A stretch of DNA of 39,358 nucleotides from an uncultured Anaerolineaceae bacterium (GTDB lineage: Bacteria > Chloroflexota > Anaerolineae > Promineifilales > Promineifilaceae), in NCBI GenBank assembly GCA_937967805.1, contig CALBTC010000109.1, positions 1 through 39,358 of the forward strand. The letters run 5' to 3'. The notes under the pieces are model-generated. The model was given only the letters and a program-made list of their open reading frames with translations. It ran no database searches and was not told the origin of the DNA. Of the stretch, positions 34,038-39,358 are shown one piece after another; positions within the stretch are counted from its first letter, which is position 1; the number at the start of each line of letters is the position of its first letter. The position numbers and the translations under genes were made by a program.

Positions 34038-34463
34038 TTAATCGTCTTTGATGAGGCGTTTGCCCAGGCTGATGACGTCGTCGATGTGGTAACCGAGGTG
34101 GCCGTAGAATTGGATAACGGCCGTATTGCTCTTGCGCACCTGTAAATTGATCTTGGGGCAGCCGAGCTCATTTAGCTTGCTCTCTACAGCGTCCATCAAG
34201 GCACGGCCGACGCCTTGACCCTGGCAGTCGGGAGCCACGGCCAAATAGTTGATCCAGCCGCGATGCCCTTCGTAGCCGCCCATGACGGTGCCGGCGAGAC
34301 GGCCGTTCAACTCTGCCACCAAAAATAGTTCCGGATTGACCTGCATTTTGCGGGCAATATCTTTGTGCGGATCGTTCCAGGGCACGGTGAGGCCGCACGC
34401 CTCCCAAATGGTGATAACAGCGTCGCTGTCTTCCAGAGTAAAGGAGCGAATTGTTGGTTCCAT
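34038..34463 (-). CDS. ypeA: GNAT acetyltransferase YpeA
   Basis: This 141-residue protein closely follows the YpeA family: WEACGLTVPWNDPHKDIARK, FLVAELNGRLAGTVMGGYEG, HRGW, the acetyl-CoA loop QGQGVG (81-86), and the end SLGKRLI. YpeA is a widespread acetyltransferase whose natural substrate is not settled to my knowledge. Its position inside an arginine operon may be meaningful, or it may simply be co-expressed. The ATG at 34463 fits the family length and has AAGGA about 9 bases upstream; a longer frame starts 18 codons earlier within the repeat. Palindromic repeats lie on both sides. Confidence 0.88.
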   Translation of the reverse strand: MEPTIRSFTLEDSDAVITIWEACGLTVPWNDPHKDIARKMQVNPELFLVAELNGRLAGTVMGGYEGHRGWINYLAVAPDCQGQGVGRALMDAVESKLNELGCPKINLQVRKSNTAVIQFYGHLGYHIDDVISLGKRLIKDD

Positions 34464-34480
34464 GATTCTATTCCTTAAGA

Positions 34481-34536
34481 AAAATAGGACGCTGATTTTC
34501 CTGATCACCCTGATCATGGGAATCAGCGTCCTATTG
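34481..34536. repeat. Palindromic repeat, family A
   Basis: AATAGGACGCTGATT (34482-34496) is mirrored by AATCAGCGTCCTATT (34521-34535), with CCTGATCA-type units between, a nearly perfect hairpin. It fills the argD-ypeA gap. Confidence 0.92.
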
Positions 34537-34547
34537 ATTGCTCAATT

Positions 34548-35732
34548 TTATGAACCTTCTTCTAAACAGGTGGCGATGGTGGTTACGGCCGTATCAATTT
34601 CACCCTTGCTCACAATCAACGGCGGAGCCAGCCGCAGCACGTTGTCTCCAGCAGTAAGGATGAGCACGCCCTTGCCTCTGGCCGCAGCCATGATGGGCGC
34701 GGCCGGTTGATTCAGCGCCACGCCCACCAGCAGCCCCTGACCGCGCACGTCAACAATGTGATCCAGCTCCAACGTTTGCAGACGGTGCATTAAATAAGCG
34801 CCGTTTTCCTGCACAGATTGCAAAAAGTCAGGCTGGTTGACTTTGTCGAACACCACGTTGGCGGCGGCGCACACCAGTGGACCGGCAGCAAAAGTGCTGC
34901 CGTGGTCGCCCGGCTTGATCGCCTCAGCCACCGCCTGGGTGACCAGCGTGGCGCCGATGGGCAGCCCGCCGGCCAGCGGCTTGGCCAACGTCATGATATC
35001 TGGCGTGACGTTGACCTGGCGGTGGGCCCACAGCTGGCCGGTCCGCCCCAGACCGCACTGCACCTCGTCGAAGATGAGCAGGGCGCTGTGGGCATCGCAC
35101 GCGGCGCGCAAACCGTGCAGGAATTCCGGCGTGGCCGGGTTGACGCCGCCTTCCCCCTGGATTGGCTCCACAATGACGGCGCAGGTGTAGTCGTCGATGG
35201 CTTCGCGGGCGGCGGCCAAATCGTTGAAGGGCACGAAGGTGATGCCGGGAACCAGCGGGGCAAATGGTTCGCGGTATTGTTCTTTGTAGGTGGCTGAGAG
35301 GGAGCCCATCGTACGGCCGTGAAACCCCCCACTGAAAGCAACGATGTTGGTCTTGCTATCATGCTGCATCTTGCCGACCTTGCGGGCAAATTTGAGGGCA
35401 GCTTCATTGGCCTCCGAGCCGGAGTTGCAGAAGAAGACCTTATCGGCAAAGGAGTTTTCGACCAGTTTTTGCGCCAGTTGGGCCTGTGGCGCGGTGTGGA
35501 ACAGGTTGCTGACGTGGGTGAGCTTTCCGGCTTGTTGGGAAACGGCCGCACCCCAATCCGGGTCGCTGTGGCCCAGGGACGTGACGGCGATGCCGGAAGT
35601 GAAATCGAGATATTTGTTGCCGTCGCTGTCATATACATACATCCCCTTGCCGTGGCTAAAAACAATGTCGGGCCGATTGTACGTATGCATAACATAGCCC
35701 GCTTCCACCTGAATAATTTCTTCCTTGTTCAT
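34548..35732 (-). CDS. argD: Acetylornithine aminotransferase
   Basis: This 394-residue PLP enzyme converts N-acetylglutamate semialdehyde to N-acetylornithine. Class III aminotransferase features are present: NSGSEANEAALKFARK, FSGGFHGRTMGSLSAT, VEPIQGEGGVNPA, FDEVQCGLGRTG (Asp222), and the PLP lysine Lys251 in LAKPLAGGLPIGA. Length is the family norm. AAGGAG lies 8 bases before the ATG. Family A repeats lie on both sides of the gene. Related family members act in lysine or other pathways; the argB/argC neighbours favour arginine. Confidence 0.95.
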   Translation of the reverse strand: MNKEEIIQVEAGYVMHTYNRPDIVFSHGKGMYVYDSDGNKYLDFTSGIAVTSLGHSDPDWGAAVSQQAGKLTHVSNLFHTAPQAQLAQKLVENSFADKVFFCNSGSEANEAALKFARKVGKMQHDSKTNIVAFSGGFHGRTMGSLSATYKEQYREPFAPLVPGITFVPFNDLAAAREAIDDYTCAVIVEPIQGEGGVNPATPEFLHGLRAACDAHSALLIFDEVQCGLGRTGQLWAHRQVNVTPDIMTLAKPLAGGLPIGATLVTQAVAEAIKPGDHGSTFAAGPLVCAAANVVFDKVNQPDFLQSVQENGAYLMHRLQTLELDHIVDVRGQGLLVGVALNQPAAPIMAAARGKGVLILTAGDNVLRLAPPLIVSKGEIDTAVTTIATCLEEGS

Positions 35733-35746
35733 AGTTTTGCTCCTTC

Positions 35747-35808
35747 AATAGGACGCTGATTTTCCTGATCTACCTGATCAAGGCAATCAGGAAAATCAGC
35801 GTTCCATT
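35747..35808. repeat. Palindromic repeat, family A
   Basis: AATAGGACGCTGATTTTCCTG on one side and CAGGAAAATCAGCGTTCCATT on the other form a long hairpin (20-base arms with few mismatches). It fills the argB-argD gap. Flanking gene ends are 8 to 15 bases away. Confidence 0.92.
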
Positions 35809-35815
35809 TTTTCCC

Positions 35816-36571
35816 TTACTCCGTAACTATTTGGGTAGTAAATAAGGTGCCGCTGTTGTTGAGCAGTCCGGCAAGGTTGACGATTTGGGTTTGCTGAACG
35901 CCCTGGGCGATGGTGGCCAAGGCGGCGCGCACTTTAGGCACCATGCCGTCGGTGATGGTGCCGTTGGTGATGAGCATTTCGGTTTGGTCGGGGGTGAGGT
36001 GAGGTAGGATACGGCCGTTGCTCAACACCCCCGGCACGTTAGAGACAAAGGCTAATCGCTCCGCTTGCAGAGCCAACGCCACGGCGCTGGCGGCGTCGTC
36101 GGCGTTGACGTTGTAGGTGTAGCCGTCGAATCCCAGCGAGATGGGCGAGAGCACTACCGTTAGCCCCAGGCCGGTGAGCTGGCGCAGCAGGTCGGTGCGC
36201 ACCTGGCTGATTTCGCCAACGTAGCCAAGATCGGCCGTGGGATGCTGCTTCTTCAGGCAGCGCAAAATGCCACCGTCAACCCCGCTGAGGCCAACGGCGT
36301 CTACCCCCGCTGCCAGCAGTGCCGTCACGATTTGTTTGTTGGTCTGCCCGCTCAGCGCCATCTGCACCACGCTGATCATCTCGCGGTCGGTGACGCGCAG
36401 GCCATCCACTTTGGTTGATTGCAGCCCCACTTTTTGCTGCAAAGCCACAATGGCCCGCCCGCCGCCATGCACAATGATGTGGGGTACGGCCGTTCCTGCC
36501 ACATATTCCGCCAATCCCGCCAAAAAACCGGGATCATCCAGTTCATTGCCACCAATTTTTAATACTTGCAT
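35816..36571 (-). CDS. argB: Acetylglutamate kinase
   Basis: This 251-residue amino acid kinase phosphorylates N-acetylglutamate, the second step of arginine synthesis. Visible motifs are the N-terminal LKIGGNEL, HGGGRAI (35-41), KVDGLRVTD and the nucleotide-binding part NVNADDAASAVALAL. It is of the short type (about 250-260 residues, as in enteric bacteria), which usually lacks the N-terminal helix used for arginine feedback inhibition; that would leave the attenuator as the main control. GAGGTG lies upstream of the ATG. The gap to argC is 15 bases. Confidence 0.94.
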   Translation of the reverse strand: MQVLKIGGNELDDPGFLAGLAEYVAGTAVPHIIVHGGGRAIVALQQKVGLQSTKVDGLRVTDREMISVVQMALSGQTNKQIVTALLAAGVDAVGLSGVDGGILRCLKKQHPTADLGYVGEISQVRTDLLRQLTGLGLTVVLSPISLGFDGYTYNVNADDAASAVALALQAERLAFVSNVPGVLSNGRILPHLTPDQTEMLITNGTITDGMVPKVRAALATIAQGVQQTQIVNLAGLLNNSGTLFTTQIVTE

Positions 36572-36586
36572 CTTGCACCTCAGCGT

Positions 36587-37594
36587 CTAGAACAACCCTA
36601 GCGTCTCTTCCAAGCCAAACACCACATTCATATTTTGCACCGCCTGCCCGGCGGCACCTTTCACCAAATTGTCGATGGCTGAGGTGATGACCAGCGTATT
36701 CCCGGCTATCGTCAGGCCGATGGCGCATTTGTTGCTGTGGGTGACGTGGGCCAGGGTGGCCAGTTCGCCATCGGGCAGCAGGCAGATGAACGGCTCGTTG
36801 GCATATATTGTGGTGAAAGACGGCCGTACGTCATCCAAAGTCACCGGCTCAGAAAAGTTGACATAAATTGTGGACAAAATGCCCCGCTCCACCGGCAGAA
36901 GGTGCGGGGAAAAAATAAGCGACGGTGCGTTTTCTCGGAACCAGTCCATCACCTGCTCGATTTCGGGCAGATGGCGATGGCTGCGGCCGATTTTGTACGG
37001 CGAAAAGTTGTTGTGCGCTTCCACAAAGTGGGTGTTTTGCTTGGGCGTCCGCCCTGCGCCGGAAATGCCGGATTTGGAATCGGCGATGACAGGGCTGGTG
37101 ATGGGTAGATTTGAGGTGAGCAACGGCCGTAACGGCAGCAAAATGCTCGTGGGGTAGCAGCCGGGCGTGGCCACTAGCCTGGCCCCAGGCAGTTGGTCAC
37201 GGGCAAACTCGGTCAGGCCGTAAACAGCATCGGCCAGCAGATGGGGTGCAGGATGGACTTTATCATACCAGCTGGCGTATGTGTGGGCATCCTTTAGACG
37301 GAAGTCGGCGCTGAGGTCAATGACAGTTACTTTAGCGGCAAGGGCGTGAACGGCCGTTTCCGCCGCCGCTGCATGAGGCAAGCACAAAAAAACCACATCC
37401 ACCGCGTCCAGGGGAGCTTCTTCCCCCAAAATCAACGGCAGATGTGGTGCCTGCGGATAAACGTCCGATAAATGCTTCCCGGCAAAAGATTGCGACGTGG
37501 CAAAAACTACATCCACCTGCGGATGCCGCTGCAAAATTTTGACCAATTCATACCCGGTATATCCCGTAGCCCCAAAAATTCCTGCTCTAATCAT
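36587..37594 (-). CDS. argC: N-acetyl-gamma-glutamyl-phosphate reductase
   Basis: This 335-residue NADPH-dependent reductase makes N-acetylglutamate semialdehyde. It has the Rossmann motif GATGYTG (8-14), the catalytic Cys146 in VATPGCYPTS, and the end segment AIDNLVKGAAGQAVQNMN, all characteristic of ArgC. GGAG lies 8 bases before the ATG. It is the first structural gene of the arg operon, behind a leader peptide and an intrinsic terminator. Confidence 0.96.
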   Translation of the reverse strand: MIRAGIFGATGYTGYELVKILQRHPQVDVVFATSQSFAGKHLSDVYPQAPHLPLILGEEAPLDAVDVVFLCLPHAAAAETAVHALAAKVTVIDLSADFRLKDAHTYASWYDKVHPAPHLLADAVYGLTEFARDQLPGARLVATPGCYPTSILLPLRPLLTSNLPITSPVIADSKSGISGAGRTPKQNTHFVEAHNNFSPYKIGRSHRHLPEIEQVMDWFRENAPSLIFSPHLLPVERGILSTIYVNFSEPVTLDDVRPSFTTIYANEPFICLLPDGELATLAHVTHSNKCAIGLTIAGNTLVITSAIDNLVKGAAGQAVQNMNVVFGLEETLGLF

Positions 37595-37608
37595 TTCACT
37601 CTCCAGAT

Positions 37609-37676
37609 TTTGGCCACAGAGGCCACAGAGAGAGAAGAGATTTTTCTCTATTATCTCTGTGCCCTCTGTGGCAAAA
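37609..37676. repeat. Palindromic repeat, family B
   Basis: TTTTGGCCACAGAGGCCACAG is mirrored by CTCTGTGCCCTCTGTGGC and AAAA, with AGAGATTTTTCTCT at the centre. It is related to the copy at 33967-34032. It lies between argC and the attenuator. Confidence 0.85.
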
Positions 37677-37680
37677 GTGC

Positions 37681-37720
37681 AAAAAAAAACCGCCAGACTT
37701 TGGGCTAAAGTCTGGCGGTT
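37681..37720 (-). terminator. Intrinsic terminator of the arg attenuator
   Basis: On the minus strand AACCGCCAGACTTT (37720-37707) pairs perfectly with AAAGTCTGGCGGTT (37701-37688) around a 5-base loop, followed by nine U residues (37689-37681). It stands between the leader peptide and argC, so readthrough decides expression of the operon. Confidence 0.93.
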
Positions 37721-37748
37721 CAGGTTGCGCGTGTCTTCTTAAAGCGAC

Positions 37749-37832
37749 TCAGGCAAGCTCAAATTCCAGACTATGTGTCTGGCGACGGCGGCGAATAAAA
37801 AGAGGTGCTTGTGAGTCAATAAATGGTTTCAT
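37749..37832 (-). CDS. Arginine leader peptide (27 residues, four consecutive Arg codons)
   Basis: The frame encodes MKPFIDSQAPLFI, then four Arg (codons CGC CGC CGT CGC at 37793-37782), then QTHSLEFELA and a stop. Directly after the Arg codons GCCAGAC (37783-37777) can pair with AGTCTGG (37772-37766), and that second segment can instead pair with CCAGACT in the first arm of the terminator. This is the 1:2 / 2:3 / 3:4 arrangement of ribosome-mediated attenuators: stalling at Arg codons when arginyl-tRNA is low frees segment 2 to block the terminator. No Shine-Dalgarno site is visible before the ATG; the predicted transcript start is close to it, so it could be leaderless. Confidence 0.8.
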   Translation of the reverse strand: MKPFIDSQAPLFIRRRRQTHSLEFELA

Positions 37833-37840
37833 TGTGAAGA

Positions 37841-37868
37841 AATTTAGCAGATAAATTGTGGCTGTCAA
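37841..37868 (-). promoter_or_regulatory. Candidate promoter of the arg operon
   Basis: TTGACA (37868-37863) and TAAATT (37846-37841) are 16 bases apart on the minus strand. The -35 is perfect and the -10 matches TATAAT at four of six positions. The predicted start falls a few bases before the leader peptide ATG. Confidence 0.5.
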
Positions 37869-38006
37869 CCAAAAAATAAAAATTTGGTGATTTTGCCTGG
37901 ATTTGGCCCGGATCATTGTGTCATTTGCCTAAAAATTTGAGAATGGAACCAAATGGAACCGGGCGGGGTAAAGTAATTAGAGACCAAATGGCAAAAGAAG
38001 GAGACA

Positions 38007-38585
38007 ATGATGAAAAGGTTGCTTTTTTATCCACTTATCTTTTTCGCTTTGATAATGACTGCATGTACAGATGGTGGGTCAGAAACGGCCGTTGCCCAAA
38101 CAGACAAAACAGTGGCAACAGCTGCCCCAACAGCCTATCCAACGCCGTATCCCGAAATGCCCAAATCGGATAGCTGTCCCACCACACAGCGGCCAGAGCC
38201 ACGCTTCATACCGCCGGAGCCGTACCCCGAATGGCCCCCAGGCGGAGGTTTTTGGTACGGTAGCAATGAACTTTGGATTGATCTACGAGCCAATGGCACC
38301 TGGCACGGGCTGCCCAAATCTGATGCCGGGTATGTCAATAAAATCGCTTTGTGGAGCGAAAGCTACGGCCAGACAATGGAACTACAGCCGGAGATCACGC
38401 TTTCTGCCCGGCAGCTGGATGGCGACGCTGTGGTGGAACCACACGTACACGGCACCAATGCCTACCATCCAGATTACGGACATTTCATGATGACCGGCAT
38501 CGAGCTGCCCACACTCGGCTGCTGGGAAATTACGGTCGAATATCGAGGCACCAGCCTCAGCTTTGTTGTGTGGGTAGCTCCCTGA
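38007..38585 (+). CDS. Putative lipoprotein of unknown function
   Basis: This 192-residue protein has a signal peptide (MMKRLLFYPLIFFALIMTAC) with a lipobox ending in Cys20, so it should be lipid-anchored on the outside. A Thr/Pro-rich linker follows (about 21-70), then a small beta-rich domain with WYGSNELWIDLRANGTWHGL and ending in GCWEITVEYRGTSLSFVVWV, like small extracellular Ig-like or substrate-binding domains. AAGGAG lies before the ATG. It is transcribed away from the arg operon, and its stop is 36 bases from the convergent pirin gene. Confidence 0.75.
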   Translation: MMKRLLFYPLIFFALIMTACTDGGSETAVAQTDKTVATAAPTAYPTPYPEMPKSDSCPTTQRPEPRFIPPEPYPEWPPGGGFWYGSNELWIDLRANGTWHGLPKSDAGYVNKIALWSESYGQTMELQPEITLSARQLDGDAVVEPHVHGTNAYHPDYGHFMMTGIELPTLGCWEITVEYRGTSLSFVVWVAP

Positions 38586-38620
38586 GAGTCTACAACAGCG
38601 GCGAGAGAGTTTGGGTAGAG

Positions 38621-39358
38621 CTAATTTTGCATAAAGGGGTTAAGGTAAAAAGAGAGATAGTTGAGCGGTTTTTCAGAGCCGGCAGTGATGACGGCCGTTT
38701 CAGCCTCGGGTGAAGCTAGAACGACATCGTAAATATCGATTTGATGGTGTTGGGTGGCGGTTTGTAAACGGCCGTTGCCGTCCACAAAGTATAAAAAGAG
38801 GTCTTCGCCGGGCTGAGGTCGTTCGATTTCGGCTGCGCCGCCGGCGGGCAGGATGCTGCTGGTGAGCCGGGCAGAGACGTAGGCATCGGTGGCTCCGTTT
38901 GGTCCGATAATGTCGCGCACGGTGGCGTCGCCGACGCTGCGGGCAGCCATGCTGCTGAGTTTGGTCTGTTCGTAGTGTGGCGGCAGGCCCATATGCTGCA
39001 CATCGGCTACAAACCAGATTTGAATGACGCGGGTGAATTCATCCGTCCGGTTCAGCTCCTGGTGCTGGATGAAATTGCCGGAAAACATACGCTGCACCTC
39101 CCCGGCGGTGATGGCTCCTTTACCGCCGGTCGTGTCTTCGTGATACAGTTCGCCATCAATGACATAGGTGAAAATTTCCAATCCGCGATGGGGGTGCCAG
39201 CGGAAGCCGTTGTGCGGTGCAATCTGTGTCATGTGGGCTGTGAGCATCCCGCTCAACCGCTGCAGCGGGCTAAAGCCACCCACGGCAAAGTGGGAGGTCA
39301 GCCAATGCACAGGATTGATCAAGGGAAAGGTGTTTGCCTTGTAAAATTGCAGGCTGCC
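38621..39358 (-). CDS. Pirin family protein (5' end outside the window)
   Basis: The frame is open to the window end, so the start is missing; the visible part is about 245 residues. It is a double cupin of the pirin family: the first cupin has RWHPHRGLEIFTYVIDGEL and GEVQRMFSGNFIQHQE, giving the His, His, His and Glu metal ligands, and the second is divergent (RPQPGEDLFLYFVDGNG). Some pirins act as quercetin dioxygenases and others as regulators; the sequence does not decide. A TTG at 39322 could be read as a start, but upstream codons continue the family-like sequence (KANTFPLINP). Confidence 0.88.
   Translation of the reverse strand, partial: GSLQFYKANTFPLINPVHWLTSHFAVGGFSPLQRLSGMLTAHMTQIAPHNGFRWHPHRGLEIFTYVIDGELYHEDTTGGKGAITAGEVQRMFSGNFIQHQELNRTDEFTRVIQIWFVADVQHMGLPPHYEQTKLSSMAARSVGDATVRDIIGPNGATDAYVSARLTSSILPAGGAAEIERPQPGEDLFLYFVDGNGRLQTATQHHQIDIYDVVLASPEAETAVITAGSEKPLNYLSFYLNPFMQN

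Larger units (their letters stand above)
219..38775. repeat. Highly iterated palindrome ACGGCCGT (about 46 scattered copies)
   Basis: The palindrome ACGGCCGT, often extended to AACGGCCGTT, was found by reading the sequence at about 46 positions between 219 and 38768. Most copies lie inside genes, in all reading frames, so they encode Thr-Ala-Val, x-Gly-Arg or x-Arg-Pro-x. One-base variants such as GCGGCCGT and ACGGCCGC are also common. With about 55% G+C, chance predicts roughly one copy. Copies are absent from 4391-6942, which includes the AT-rich toxin tip and immunity gene, and from 31502-33521. The span given is the range over which single sites are scattered, not one element. Confidence 0.9.

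Noticed and set aside
33989..34171. 60-codon minus-strand frame at the ypeA end
   Set aside because: It is a shadow of ypeA running into the family B repeat.

Overview
The window (about 55% G+C by eye) most likely comes from a Chloroflexota bacterium (Anaerolineae-like). This is an inference from a BTAD-type regulator beside a large contractile-tail locus with DUF4157 effectors, and from the overall gene style; no rRNA or tRNA is present to confirm it.

Left edge (1-815): dispersed palindromic repeats, a small orphan MbtH-like gene, and what looks like the broken 3' end of a penicillin-acylase-type gene.

Main body (816-30568, all minus strand, so transcribed right to left): an extracellular contractile injection system (eCIS, Afp/PVC-like). 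In order of transcription it has a small unknown protein, a two-domain AAA+ ATPase, a DUF4255 tail terminator, one sheath, one tube, a tail-assembly chaperone with a DUF6760-like reading frame in the -1 frame, a basic His/Gln-rich protein, a LysM baseplate protein, a spike split into gpD-like and gpV-like genes, a PAAR tip, gp25, two baseplate-J proteins, four paralogous appendage-like proteins that share an N-terminal module (one gene among them is an NHL propeller fused to a tail-I domain), and finally an effector cassette. The cassette has two DUF4157 effectors with a common delivery module and different C-terminal ends (a nuclease-like end with a probable immunity gene, and a transglutaminase-like end), plus a divergent Lgt-like membrane protein. 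No tape-measure gene is recognisable.

Regulation of the eCIS: a BTAD transcriptional regulator gene (30788-31723) sits just upstream in the same orientation. The 219-base gap between it and the eCIS carries a pair of direct repeats next to a -10-like hexamer and two matching 11-bp dyads 41 bp apart.

Right part (32165-37868, minus strand): an arginine biosynthesis operon argC-argB-argD-ypeA-argA::argG. It starts with a 27-codon leader peptide that has four consecutive Arg codons, followed by a textbook hairpin plus U-run, so it looks like ribosome-mediated attenuation. The last gene is an in-frame fusion of a short N-acetylglutamate synthase with argininosuccinate synthase. Three of the four gaps between operon genes contain a palindromic repeat. 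At the right edge are a plus-strand lipoprotein gene and a pirin gene cut by the window end.

Across the whole window the 8-bp palindrome ACGGCCGT occurs about 46 times by hand count, against about one expected from composition. It resembles the highly iterated palindromes of cyanobacteria, and it is missing from the AT-richer toxin-tip/immunity module.
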